From an uncultured Prevotella sp. (GTDB lineage Bacteria; Bacteroidota; Bacteroidia; Bacteroidales; Bacteroidaceae), in the NCBI GenBank assembly GCA_900316295.1, contig ONCJ01000006.1:1-64000 (forward strand): a stretch of 64,000 nucleotides of DNA, in the 5' to 3' direction. The position numbers were made by a program, and so were the translations under genes. Positions 17,585-27,380 of this stretch are shown in pieces (the stretch's first letter is position 1; each line of letters opens with the position of its first letter). The notes under the pieces are model-generated. The model was not told where the DNA came from and did no database searches. It saw only the letters and a list, made by a program, of their open reading frames with translations.

Positions 17585-19489
17585 ATGATTCTGAAATACG
17601 ACGTTATTGTGATTGGTGGCGGACACGCTGGATGCGAGGCTGCTACGGCTGCAGCAAACATGGGCGCACGCACATGTCTGGTGACAATGGACATGAACAA
17701 GATAGCCCAGATGTCATGCAACCCCGCCGTAGGAGGAATAGCTAAAGGACAGATTGTCAGAGAGATAGACGCACTTGGCGGCAACATGGGACTTGTCACA
17801 GACAAGACTGCCATCCAGTTCCGTATGCTGAATCGGTCGAAAGGACCTGCAGTATGGTCGCCAAGGGCGCAATGCGACCGTGGTAAATTTATTTGGGAAT
17901 GGCGCAATGTGCTGGACAACACGCCCAACCTCGACATCTGGCAGGACCAAGCAGAAGAACTGATCGTTGAGCCTTCTCAGAATGTTACTGCCCTGTCGCA
18001 ACAAGCCAAACACATCGTTGGCATACGAACCATCTGGGGAGCTGAGTTGATGGCTAAGAGCGTCGTCATAACAGCCGGCACCTTCCTTAACGGTCTCATG
18101 CATATCGGCAGGAAGAAAGTGGCAGGAGGACGTATTGCCGAGCCCGCCGCACTACACCTGACAGAGAGCATCGCCCATCATGGCATCACTTTCTCAAGGA
18201 TGAAGACAGGCACTCCAGTACGTATAGACAAACGTAGCGTCCACTTCGAGGATATGGAGGTGCAACCAGGAGAGGAGGGGATACAACAGTTCTCATATAT
18301 GGGATCGTCTCGCCCCCTACCCCAGCTGCCCTGCTGGACCTGCAACACCACACCTGAGACTCATGCTATACTGCGTGATAGTCTTGCCGACTCACCTTTA
18401 TATAATGGTCAGATCCAGAGCACAGGACCGCGCTACTGTCCGAGTATCGAGACCAAGTTGGTGACTTTTCCCGACAAACAACAGCACCCTCTCTTTCTTG
18501 AACCGGAAGGTGTCGACACCAACGAGATGTACCTGAACGGGTTCTCTTCGTCAATGCCAATGGACGTACAGGTAGAGGCACTGCGCCAGATTCCTGCCTT
18601 CAGAGACATCAAGATATATCGCCCTGGCTATGCTATAGAGTACGATTATTTTGATCCGACACAGCTTACTCATACGTTAGAGTCTAAGATTATTAGCGGA
18701 CTGTACTTCGCAGGACAAGTGAATGGTACTACAGGATATGAGGAGGCTGGCGGACAGGGTGTACTTGCTGGCATCAATGCCGCACTCAATTGTGTTGGTA
18801 ATAAGACCTTTACACTCAGTCGCGATGAAGCATATATCGGCGTTCTCGTTGACGATCTTGTAACAAAGGGAGTGGACGAACCATATAGAATGTTCACTTC
18901 GCGTGCCGAATATAGAATCCTGCTGAGACAGGACAATGCCGACGAACGACTCACAGAGAAAGCCTACGAAACAGGAATTGCCAGCCGCGAGCGCTACGAC
19001 TGGTGGCTTCAGAAGAAAGAACACGTAAGAAGAATAGTAGACTTCTGCCACACTCACTCCGTGAAACCAGCAATAGTGAATGGCTTGATGGAACAACTGG
19101 GCACCGCCCCACTCCACGGTTCAGCAAAGATTAGCGACCTGCTGGCGCGTCCCTTAGTGACACTTAGCAACCTCTCTGAACTAATTCCTCAGTTAAAAGA
19201 GGCTATCAACCTCTCACCAAATAGAGTTGAAGAGACAGCCGAAGAGGCTGAGATTGCCATAAAATACCACGGATACGTAGAGAGAGAACGGGTGTTTGCA
19301 GAGAAAATGCGTAGACTTGAAAACATAAAGATTAAGGGAAAATTCAACTATGAAGAAATAAAAGATCTTTCTACTGAATGTCGACAAAAACTAAAACGCA
19401 TACAACCCGAAACGATTGCACAGGCAAGCAGAATACCAGGAGTAAGCCCAAGCGATATTAACGTACTTTTAGTGTTACTTAACAAATAG
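17585..19489 (+). CDS. mnmG: tRNA uridine-5-carboxymethylaminomethyl(34) synthesis enzyme MnmG
   Basis: This 634-residue FAD protein, with MnmE, modifies U34 of several tRNAs. The N-terminal FAD motif is [24 protein letters not shown]. GidA signatures [24 protein letters not shown] and [25 protein letters not shown]-type sequence follow, and the C-terminal helical domain ends [19 protein letters not shown]. The ATG at 17585 was chosen because an upstream TTG at 17525 overlaps the tRNA. No promoter fits between the terminator and the start. gidA/mnmG is often near the replication origin, in line with the parS-like sites that follow. Confidence 0.95.
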   Translation: [634 protein letters not shown]

Positions 19490-19503
19490 TTTCACGTGAA
19501 ACA
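19488..19503. promoter_or_regulatory. parS-like site 1
   Basis: AGTTTCACGTGAAACA matches the consensus parS TGTTTCACGTGAAACA at 15 of 16 positions. It overlaps the mnmG stop codon. Confidence 0.8.
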
Positions 19504-19538
19504 ATGCATATTTAAATCATTGAAAACAAAATAAAAAG

Positions 19539-20066
19539 ATGAACAAACAACTACTTTTAGACAATCTGAGAACCATTCCAGATTTCCCCAAAAAGGGTAT
19601 CAACTTCAGAGACGTCACCACACTCTACAAGAACGGAGAGTGTATGAGAGAAATGACCGAAGCGCTCTACGAACTTTACAAGGACAAGGGAATAACAAAA
19701 ATTGTAGGCGTAGAGAGCCGAGGATTTGTTATGGCATCGGCTCTTGCTGCACGACTTGGATGTGGAGTAGTGTTGGCACGCAAGCCAGGAAAACTGCCAG
19801 CAACAGTCATAAAGGAGTCTTTTTCTAAGGAATATGGTGTAGATACCGTAGAGATGCACATCGACTCCATCACTTCAGACGACGTGGTTCTCATCCATGA
19901 CGACTTGCTCGCAACTGGCGGAACCGCGAAAGCAACATACAAACTCGTACAACACTTCCATCCTAAAAAGGTGTATATGAACTTCATTATCGAGATTACC
20001 GACGAGGGATTGCATGGAAGAGATTTGTTTAAAGACATCGAACTCACAACCCTTATTACCGTATAA
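19539..20066 (+). CDS. apt: Adenine phosphoribosyltransferase
   Basis: This 175-residue enzyme makes AMP from adenine and PRPP. It begins LLLDNLRTIPDFPKKGINFRDVTTL and has the substrate motif VGVESRGFVMASALAARLG. The RKPGKLP loop and PRPP loop VVLIHDDLLATGGTAKAT (near 115-132) follow. Its length equals the Apt family. It lies between mnmG and uvrC, with parS-like sites on both sides and a hairpin after its stop. Confidence 0.94.
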   Translation: MNKQLLLDNLRTIPDFPKKGINFRDVTTLYKNGECMREMTEALYELYKDKGITKIVGVESRGFVMASALAARLGCGVVLARKPGKLPATVIKESFSKEYGVDTVEMHIDSITSDDVVLIHDDLLATGGTAKATYKLVQHFHPKKVYMNFIIEITDEGLHGRDLFKDIELTTLITV

Positions 20067-20081
20067 CATTCCCTTCCCTCT

Positions 20082-20128
20082 CCTCACACCTTTCGACCCA
20101 ACTCGTATTTAGGTTAAGAGGTGTGAGG
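20082..20128 (+). terminator. Hairpin downstream of apt
   Basis: A perfect 10-bp inverted repeat CCTCACACCT/AGGTGTGAGG with a 27-nt loop has no T tract, so it is a weak terminator or an mRNA-stabilising hairpin. Confidence 0.45.
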
Positions 20129-20167
20129 TAAGGAGCGAAAGCACCCTTCTATGTGAAACCTGTAAAA

Positions 20168-20183
20168 TGTTTCACGTGTAACA
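20168..20183. promoter_or_regulatory. parS-like site 2
   Basis: TGTTTCACGTGTAACA matches consensus parS at 15 of 16 positions. It is 680 bp from the first site and 39 bp upstream of uvrC. Confidence 0.75.
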
Positions 20184-20221
20184 ATCTTCTTCGAAACGAC
20201 CATAAATAAAGCAGTTACGAG

Positions 20222-22060
20222 ATGACAAAAGAAGAAAACGAGAACAGACTTGCCTACCTGAAGAACATCGTCGCCAGTCTTCCTCACAAGCCAGGGACAT
20301 ATCAATATTACGACGAGAATCACACAATAATTTATGTGGGCAAGGCAAAAGATCTGAAAAATCGTGTATCTTCTTACTTCCATAAAGAGGTAGATAGATA
20401 TAAAACAAAGGTTCTTGTCAGCAAAATCTGGGACATCTCATATTCTGTAGTCAATAGTGAGGAGGATGCACTGCTTATAGAAAACGAACTGATAAAACAA
20501 TATCAACCGAGATATAACGTACTTCTGAAAGATGGAAAAACATATCCAAGCATCTGTATAACGAAAGAGTACCTGCCAAGAATATTCAAAACACGAACAA
20601 TCAACAAAAAATTTGGTCAATATTTTGGTCCTTTTAGTCATATAGGAAGCATGTATGCAATTCTCGAACTGATACACAAAGCATACAAACCACGTACATG
20701 CCGAATGCCAATAACCAAGGAAGGAATAGAACAAGGCAAATACAAACCTTGTTTGGAATACCATATTCACAACTGTATGGGACCATGCGTTGGCAAACAA
20801 AGCTATGAAGACTATCAACAGAAAATAGCACAGGCCAGGGAGATCTTAAAGGGGAATACTCGTGAAGTAAGCCGAAAAATATTCGGTGATATGCAGAAAA
20901 AAGCAGAAGAACTGAATTTCGAAGAGGCCGAAACATTAAAGAAACAATATCTGTTGTTAGAGAGTTTCTGCTCGAAAAGCGAGATTGTGAGCCATACTAT
21001 TACCGATGTTGACGTGTTTAGCATAGTAAACGATGACGCTAATAAGAACGCTTTTATCAACTACATTCACGTAAAAAATGGTGCAATCAACCAGAGTTTT
21101 ACTTACGAATATAAGCGAAAACTAGATGAAACCGATCAAGAACTGCTCAACGAAGCAATTGTAGAAATACGCAAACGCTTCAATAGCGACGCCAAAGAGA
21201 TTATCGTACCATTCGAGATGGATTTCCATCTCAAGGATGCCACATTCTTTATTCCCCAAAGAGGAGACAAGAAACACCTGTTGGAGCTCTCAGAAATGAA
21301 CTGCAAACAATACAAATTTGACCGGCTGAAACAGGCAGAGAAACTTAATCCAGAACAAAAGCAAACAAGAATACTAAAAGAACTACAAGAAAAACTTCAC
21401 CTGAGTAAACTGCCATATCAGATAGAATGTTTTGATAACTCTAATATCTCTGGTACCGATGCTGTAGCTGGATGCGTGGTATTCAAGGGGGCTAAACCAT
21501 CAAAAAAAGACTATCGGAAATACAATATAAAAACTGTAGAGGGTCCGGATGACTATGCAAGCATGCAAGAAGTGGTCAGACGCAGATATGGACGCATGAT
21601 GGAAGAAGGAACTCCCCTACCCGACCTTATCATTACCGATGGTGGTATTGGTCAGATGAACGTAGTAAGACAGGTAGTAGTAGACGAACTACACTTAGAA
21701 ATACCTATCGCAGGACTCGCCAAAGACGACCGACACCGTACTAACGAACTCCTGTTTGGTTTTCCTCCACAAGTGATTGGTTTAAAGACAGATAGCGAAT
21801 TATTTCACTTTCTTACCCGCATTCAAGACGAGGTACATAGATATGCCATAACATTCCATCGCGAGAAGCGCTCAAAACACGCCCTACATTCCGTCTTAGA
21901 CGACATAAAAGGCATAGGACCAAAGACTAAGGACGCTCTGATAAAGTCACTTAAGAGTGTCAAACGCATACAACAATCTGACTTACAAGCTCTTTCAGAG
22001 ATTATAGGACAGTCAAAAGCAAAGGTTGTCTACAATTATTTCCACATAAAAGACACATAA
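20222..22060 (+). CDS. uvrC: Excinuclease ABC subunit C
   Basis: This 612-residue protein makes the dual incisions in nucleotide excision repair. The N-terminal GIY-YIG nuclease is visible (PGTYQYYDENHTIIYVGKAKDLKNRVSSYF, about 22-52). A UVR domain lies near 205-240 (MQKKAEELNFEEAETLKKQY), and the C-terminal RNase H-like nuclease has IECFDNSNISGTDAVAGCVVF near 400 and DLIITDGGIGQMN near 470. A helix-hairpin-helix (LDDIKGIGPKTKDALIKSLKSVKRI) ends the protein. It is probably cotranscribed with dtd downstream. Confidence 0.95.
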   Translation: MTKEENENRLAYLKNIVASLPHKPGTYQYYDENHTIIYVGKAKDLKNRVSSYFHKEVDRYKTKVLVSKIWDISYSVVNSEEDALLIENELIKQYQPRYNVLLKDGKTYPSICITKEYLPRIFKTRTINKKFGQYFGPFSHIGSMYAILELIHKAYKPRTCRMPITKEGIEQGKYKPCLEYHIHNCMGPCVGKQSYEDYQQKIAQAREILKGNTREVSRKIFGDMQKKAEELNFEEAETLKKQYLLLESFCSKSEIVSHTITDVDVFSIVNDDANKNAFINYIHVKNGAINQSFTYEYKRKLDETDQELLNEAIVEIRKRFNSDAKEIIVPFEMDFHLKDATFFIPQRGDKKHLLELSEMNCKQYKFDRLKQAEKLNPEQKQTRILKELQEKLHLSKLPYQIECFDNSNISGTDAVAGCVVFKGAKPSKKDYRKYNIKTVEGPDDYASMQEVVRRRYGRMMEEGTPLPDLIITDGGIGQMNVVRQVVVDELHLEIPIAGLAKDDRHRTNELLFGFPPQVIGLKTDSELFHFLTRIQDEVHRYAITFHREKRSKHALHSVLDDIKGIGPKTKDALIKSLKSVKRIQQSDLQALSEIIGQSKAKVVYNYFHIKDT

Positions 22061-22109
22061 TTATAATTTTTATATTAATTTTGCCAACGAAGATAATAAC
22101 CAAAACCTA

Positions 22110-22562
22110 ATGAAAACTGTCATACAACGAGTTAGCCATGCAAGCGTAACTATTGATGGGAAGGTGAAGTCAAGCATTGGAAAAGGACTTCTCATACTCA
22201 TAGGAGTGGCTGAAGGAGACACAAAGGAAGATGCCGACTGGTTGGCAAAAAAGGCTGCCCTACTTCGTGTTTTTGACGATAATAACGGGGTTATGAACCT
22301 GAATATCAACGAGGCTAACGGCGAAATCCTTGTCATCAGCCAGTTTACACTACTGGCAAGCTATAAGAAGGGCAACAGACCAAGCTATATACATGCTGCT
22401 AAACCAGAGCAATCTGTACCACTCTATGAGTATTTTTGTACTATTTTGGGCAAGGAAACGGGCAAGATAATACAGACCGGAGAGTTCGGCGCAGACATGA
22501 AAGTAGAGTTGCTCAATGACGGTCCTGTTACCATCTGTATGGACACTAATCACAAAGAATAA
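22110..22562 (+). CDS. dtd: D-aminoacyl-tRNA deacylase
   Basis: This 150-residue enzyme hydrolyses D-aminoacyl-tRNAs, protecting translation. It shows the N-terminal MKTVIQRVSHASVTIDGKV, the LLILIGVAEGDTKEDADWLAKK segment, the SQFTLLASYKKGNRPSY motif with the catalytic Thr region near 80, and a C-terminal NDGPVTICMDT (Gly-cisPro partner region). It is 49 bp after uvrC and 28 bp before deoC, likely one transcription unit. Confidence 0.95.
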   Translation: MKTVIQRVSHASVTIDGKVKSSIGKGLLILIGVAEGDTKEDADWLAKKAALLRVFDDNNGVMNLNINEANGEILVISQFTLLASYKKGNRPSYIHAAKPEQSVPLYEYFCTILGKETGKIIQTGEFGADMKVELLNDGPVTICMDTNHKE

Positions 22563-22589
22563 TAACATATAACTAAACACCTATTTATT

Positions 22590-23537
22590 ATGGCAGAAAA
22601 ACACGAACATGAGCATTGTGGATGCGGCCACGAGCACCATCACACAACTCCAACAAGCAAGGTTGAACAAGCCCTGAGTAAGTATAATTGTAATATCAGC
22701 GACGAGGAAGTAGCTGCTGCGGTGAAGAAAATCATCACCGAGAAAGTACCTGAAAACGACACTTTAGACGTTAAAAAGTTTCTCTTTGGCAGCATAGAGC
22801 TTACTACTTTAAAGACAACAGATTCAGATGAGAGTGTTTTGGCATTTACCGAACGCGTCAATCAGTTTGAGAGCGTTTATCCAGACCTTCCACACGTTGC
22901 AACAATATGTGTATATCCATGCTTTGCTAAGGTGGTCAGCGAAACGCTTGAGATAGAAGGCGTTGAAGTAGCATGTGTAAGTGGTAGTTTCCCTTCAAGC
23001 CAAGCGCTCATTGAAGTAAAAGTTGCAGAGACCGCATTAGCTGTAAAAGATGGAGCCACAGAGATTGATATCGTTTTGTCTGTGGGTAAGTTCCTTAGCG
23101 GTGATTATGAGACCGTTGCCGATGAAATCGGTGAATTGAAACAGACATGCGGCAATGATGTAGCCATGAAAGTAATACTTGAGACTGGCGACCTTGTCAC
23201 CGCCTCAAACATAAAGAAAGCATCTCTCATCTCTATGTATGCAGGAGCCGATTACATCAAGACCTCAACTGGTAAGGAAAAGGTAGCCGCTACCCCTGAG
23301 GCTGCATACGTGATGTGCCAGGCTATCAAGGAATACTATGACGAAACAGGCATACAGATTGGATTTAAGCCAGCTGGCGGCATCAATACTCCGATGGACG
23401 CAGTTGTCTATTACACCATCGTTAAGGAGGTCTTAGGTGAGAAATGGCTCACCAACAAGTGGTTCCGTATGGGCACCAGTCGCCTTGCCAACCTACTGCT
23501 GAGCGAGATTGAGGGCAAAGAGACTAAGTTCTTCTAA
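22590..23537 (+). CDS. deoC: Deoxyribose-phosphate aldolase with His/Cys-rich N-terminal extension
   Basis: This 315-residue class I aldolase cleaves 2-deoxyribose-5-phosphate to glyceraldehyde-3-phosphate and acetaldehyde. TIM-barrel motifs are VATICVYPCFAKVV, EIDIVLSVGKFLSGDYETV, MKVILETGDL, the Schiff-base region DYIKTSTGKEKVAATPEA (Lys near 230) and IGFKPAGGINTPMDA. An extension at residues 3-18 (EKHEHEHCGCGHEHHHTT) has seven His and two Cys, resembling a metal-binding tail and not part of the usual fold. The operon with dtd and uvrC ends at a terminator inside the next gene's 3' end. Confidence 0.92.
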   Translation: MAEKHEHEHCGCGHEHHHTTPTSKVEQALSKYNCNISDEEVAAAVKKIITEKVPENDTLDVKKFLFGSIELTTLKTTDSDESVLAFTERVNQFESVYPDLPHVATICVYPCFAKVVSETLEIEGVEVACVSGSFPSSQALIEVKVAETALAVKDGATEIDIVLSVGKFLSGDYETVADEIGELKQTCGNDVAMKVILETGDLVTASNIKKASLISMYAGADYIKTSTGKEKVAATPEAAYVMCQAIKEYYDETGIQIGFKPAGGINTPMDAVVYYTIVKEVLGEKWLTNKWFRMGTSRLANLLLSEIEGKETKFF

Positions 23538-23545
23538 AAAGAATA

Positions 23546-24523
23546 CTAATATTTTCGCTCTATCATAAAGTCGAGATAAGCTGTCAACGCACGGCTTATC
23601 TCGCTGTTTTTTACGTTATTATCTACAAATTCGTGTGCGTTACGATAGTATTCGAGCATCTTTTTCTCCGCATACTCTACCCCACCCTTTTGTTTTGAAT
23701 ATGCGATGAGTTCGGCTATTTCATCCGGTGTAGCCTTACCCGATTTCACCTTTGCAGCAATAGATAGCATATCCGTATCCTGATATGTCTTGAGTACGTA
23801 AATAGCAGGTAGCGTCAGCTTACCTTCTACCATATCATTACCTGTTGGCTTACCAATAGAGTCCGAGTCAAAGTAGTCGAAGATATCGTCTCTGATCTGG
23901 AAAATCATACCGATATCATGCCCGAACTGCCGAGCTTTCTCAATATAATTGGCATCCCCGCCATTTGTTTCTGCACCCATAATGGCACACTTTTCAAACA
24001 AAACAGCAGTCTTCTTGCTTATGACGTCATAATAACTCTCTTCAGAAAACCCTTCTTCACGAATATTACAAAGCTGTATTATCTCCCCGTCCGAAAGGGT
24101 TTTACCGAGCTCTGCCAGATGCTTTACCACCCTATCGTCACCTGCATTTGCACCCAACTGCAGAGCCGTCGACAAAATATAGTCACCAACAAGCACAGCC
24201 ACCTTATTGCCGTATGCTGCATTTACCGACGGTTTGCCACGTCTTTCGTCGCTTTCGTCGACCACATCATCGTGCACAAGCGATGCAGTATGCAATAGTT
24301 CAAGACTCACGGCAGCGTATATTGTCTGTCGAGAAACACTACCCATGTTCTTAGCTATCAACATCATGAGCATCGGACGCATACGCTTACCCCTACCCTC
24401 TCTGATACCCTTCAGAGCCATCGCCAACAAACCGTCGCTGTGATCGAGCGACGACCTGAATACGTCGGTGAAATCGGTAAGTTCCTTCTGAATTGGGTTT
24501 TGTATCAATGAGAGGTATTCCAT
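23546..24523 (-). CDS. Trans-polyprenyl diphosphate synthase (octaprenyl-type)
   Basis: This 325-residue all-helical prenyl elongase adds isopentenyl units to make the menaquinone side chain. The first Asp-rich motif is LVHDDVVDESDERRGKPSVNAAYGNK near 85-110 and the second is IFQIRDDIFDYFDSDSIGKPTGNDMVEGKLTLP near 210-240. The product chain length cannot be read from sequence alone. It is convergent with deoC with 8 bp between stop codons. Confidence 0.9.
   Translation of the reverse strand: MEYLSLIQNPIQKELTDFTDVFRSSLDHSDGLLAMALKGIREGRGKRMRPMLMMLIAKNMGSVSRQTIYAAVSLELLHTASLVHDDVVDESDERRGKPSVNAAYGNKVAVLVGDYILSTALQLGANAGDDRVVKHLAELGKTLSDGEIIQLCNIREEGFSEESYYDVISKKTAVLFEKCAIMGAETNGGDANYIEKARQFGHDIGMIFQIRDDIFDYFDSDSIGKPTGNDMVEGKLTLPAIYVLKTYQDTDMLSIAAKVKSGKATPDEIAELIAYSKQKGGVEYAEKKMLEYYRNAHEFVDNNVKNSEISRALTAYLDFMIERKY
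23572..23612 (+). terminator. Terminator for the uvrC-dtd-deoC unit, inside 3' end of prenyl synthase gene
   Basis: A 10-bp perfect stem CGAGATAAGC/GCTTATCTCG is followed by CTG and TTTTTT. It sits in the antisense of the last codons of the convergent prenyl synthase gene. Confidence 0.8.
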
Positions 24524-24611
24524 ATTTCAAGAAATTTGATACAAAATTACGGAAAATATCGGGATTTATATCAAAAAAATTAGTAATTTTACACGATAAA
24601 ACAATAAGAAT

Positions 24612-27374
24612 ATGAAAAAACTCTTTCTTCTTGATGCCTACGCACTCATTTATCGCTCGTATTATGCGCTAATAAACAATCCAAGAATCAACTCCAAAGG
24701 ACAGAACACATCTGCCATTATGGGGTTTTGTAATACACTATACGAGATAATTAGTAAGGAGAGACCCACCCACATTGGTGTTGCTTTCGATCATGGAAAA
24801 ACGTTTCGCCATGAGGCTTTTCCTGAATACAAGGCACAAAGACAAGAGACACCAGAAGACATAAAGTTCTCTGTACCAGTCATCAAGGACATCCTCTCAG
24901 CCTTGAATATTCCCATCTTCCAAGTAGATGGCTTTGAGGCAGATGACGTTATCGGCACATTAGCGTTGAAATCGGGAGAAAACGACATCGAGACATATAT
25001 GTTGACTCCCGATAAAGACTATGGTCAATTGGTGAGAAACAACGTCTATCAGTTCCGCCCTCGTCATGGTGGTGGATATGAAAAACTTGGACCCGCAGAA
25101 GTTTGTGATAAATATGGTATACAAGATGCGCGTCAAGTGATTGATCTCTTAGCATTAATAGGCGATTCCTCCGACAATTTCCCTGGTTGTCCTGGAGTAG
25201 GGGAGAAGACTGCCGTAAAACTTATCTCACAGTTTGGCAGTATTGAAGAGATGCTGACTCATACCGAAGAGATCAAGGGTAAGCTCAGGGAAAAAGTAGA
25301 AGCAGCAGTTGACGACATCAAGATGTCGAAATTTCTTGCTACCATCCGAACCGATGTTCCAGTAGAACTCGATTTGGAAAAAATGGAAGTCAGCGACCCT
25401 AATGAGCAAAAACTCACTCAACTGTTCAATGAACTCGAGTTTAAGACACTCGCAAATAAGTTTCTTAAAAAGTCTGAACCAAAGAAAACAACAGTTAACA
25501 TACAACCCGATCTCTTTGGATTTTTTGCGCCCGAGGGTGCGGAAGAGTCAAAAAACGCGAGTTTTGAGAGCCTTAAAACAACCCCTCACGAATACCATCT
25601 TATTGAAAAACAAGAAGATGCGAAGTCGATTTGTGATTTTTTTCTTACAAAAGAATTTCTCAGTTTAGACACAGAGACCACCTCAACGAGTCCAATTGAC
25701 GCCGAATTAGTAGGATTGAGCTTTTCGGTAGAGGAGGGGAAGGCATTTTATATCGCAATACCCAAAGACAAGAATGAGGCACAAATTTTTGTCGACATCT
25801 TCAAACCACTATATGAAAACGAGTCCATTTTGAAAATCGGTCAGAATCTGAAATACGACATGCAGGTGCTTGCCAACTATGGAGTGACTCTCAAGGGCAA
25901 GATGTTCGACACGATGATAGCCCATTATCTCATCCAACCCGAGTTGAGACACAACATGGACTATATGGCAGAAGTCTATCTTGGATACCAGACTATACAC
26001 ATTGATGAACTGATAGGCCCACGCGGAAAAAACCAACGTTCCATGCGTGACCTGTCACCAAAAGATATATATGAATACGCATGCGAGGATGCAGACATCA
26101 CTCTGAAGCTGAAAAACATACTCGAACCAAAACTGAAAGAGGCTGAGGTAGAGTCACTCTTCTGGAACATAGAGATGCCTCTGGTACCAGTTCTTGCTTC
26201 GATGGAGAGAAACGGAGTACTCATCGACACCAATTCATTGCAAGAAACCTCCAGACTCTTCACCGAGAGGATGATAGAGTTAGAGCAAAAGATATACGAA
26301 TTGGCAGGCGAACAATTCAATATCTCCTCACCAAAACAGGTGGGCGACATCCTGTTTGGCAAGATGCATATTATAGAAAAACCCAAGAAGACGAAGACTG
26401 GACAATACGTCACCAGCGAGGAAGTGCTTCAACAGCTACGCCACAAGCATCCTATCATAGATAGTATATTGAGTTACAGAGGGTTGAAAAAGCTACTCGG
26501 AACATACGTAGATGCTCTGCCAAAACTCATCAACCCACGTACTGGTCATATCCACACATCATTCAATCAGACAGTAACAGCAACAGGTAGACTCTCTTCA
26601 AGTGACCCTAACCTACAAAACATTCCTGTTAGGGGAGAAGACGGCAAGGAGATACGCAAGTGTTTCATTCCCGAGCCTGGATGTCTGTTCTTCTCTGCCG
26701 ACTACAGCCAGATTGAACTCCGCGTGATGGCACATCTCTCTGGCGACGAGAACATGATAGGAGTATTCCGTGATGGTAAAGACCTACATGCCGCCACAGC
26801 CGCTACTATATATAAGAAAGGTATAGACGAGGTAACACGTGACGAGCGAACGAAGTCGAAACGTGCCAACTTCGGCATTATCTACGGCATCACCGTCTTC
26901 GGACTTGCCGAGCGCCTGGAGATTGACCGTAGCGAGGCTAAGATGCTGATTGACGGATTCTTCAATACCTTCCCACAGGTTCACGACTACATGGAAGCGT
27001 CCAAGCAGGTAGCAAGAGAGAAAGGCTATGCCGAAACGGTGTTCCATCGCCGTCGCTATCTACCCGACATTAACAGCCACAATGCTACCGTCCGCGGCTT
27101 TGCCGAGCGTAATGCCATCAATGCCCCGATACAAGGCTCGGCAGCAGATATTATAAAGGTAGCTATGATTCGCATTTTCCATCGATTCCAAGAAGAAGGT
27201 ATTCGTTCCAAGATGATCCTGCAGGTACACGACGAACTCAATTTCTCCGTATACCCTGATGAAAAGAGTAGGGTAGAGTCCATCGTCATTGAGGAGATGC
27301 AGAACGCCTACCAGCTTCATGTTCCACTTGTTGCCGACAGTGGATGGGGTAGTAACTGGTTGGAGGCCCATTAA
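24612..27374 (+). CDS. polA: DNA polymerase I
   Basis: This 920-residue protein has three domains. The 5' nuclease starts KKLFLLDAYALIYRSYYAL and contains FEADDVIGTLA and GDSSDNFPGCPGVGEKTAVKL. The 3'-5' exonuclease keeps its catalytic DTET (LSLDTETTSTSPIDAELVG near 350) plus KIGQNLKYDMQVL, so proofreading is probably active. The polymerase has LQNIPVRGEDGKEIRKCF, SADYSQIELRVMAHLSGDENM near 700, KSKRANFGIIYGI and LQVHDELNF near 880. It fills gaps in repair and Okazaki-fragment maturation. A terminator follows the stop. Confidence 0.96.
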   Translation: MKKLFLLDAYALIYRSYYALINNPRINSKGQNTSAIMGFCNTLYEIISKERPTHIGVAFDHGKTFRHEAFPEYKAQRQETPEDIKFSVPVIKDILSALNIPIFQVDGFEADDVIGTLALKSGENDIETYMLTPDKDYGQLVRNNVYQFRPRHGGGYEKLGPAEVCDKYGIQDARQVIDLLALIGDSSDNFPGCPGVGEKTAVKLISQFGSIEEMLTHTEEIKGKLREKVEAAVDDIKMSKFLATIRTDVPVELDLEKMEVSDPNEQKLTQLFNELEFKTLANKFLKKSEPKKTTVNIQPDLFGFFAPEGAEESKNASFESLKTTPHEYHLIEKQEDAKSICDFFLTKEFLSLDTETTSTSPIDAELVGLSFSVEEGKAFYIAIPKDKNEAQIFVDIFKPLYENESILKIGQNLKYDMQVLANYGVTLKGKMFDTMIAHYLIQPELRHNMDYMAEVYLGYQTIHIDELIGPRGKNQRSMRDLSPKDIYEYACEDADITLKLKNILEPKLKEAEVESLFWNIEMPLVPVLASMERNGVLIDTNSLQETSRLFTERMIELEQKIYELAGEQFNISSPKQVGDILFGKMHIIEKPKKTKTGQYVTSEEVLQQLRHKHPIIDSILSYRGLKKLLGTYVDALPKLINPRTGHIHTSFNQTVTATGRLSSSDPNLQNIPVRGEDGKEIRKCFIPEPGCLFFSADYSQIELRVMAHLSGDENMIGVFRDGKDLHAATAATIYKKGIDEVTRDERTKSKRANFGIIYGITVFGLAERLEIDRSEAKMLIDGFFNTFPQVHDYMEASKQVAREKGYAETVFHRRRYLPDINSHNATVRGFAERNAINAPIQGSAADIIKVAMIRIFHRFQEEGIRSKMILQVHDELNFSVYPDEKSRVESIVIEEMQNAYQLHVPLVADSGWGSNWLEAH

Positions 27375-27380
27375 AAAAAG

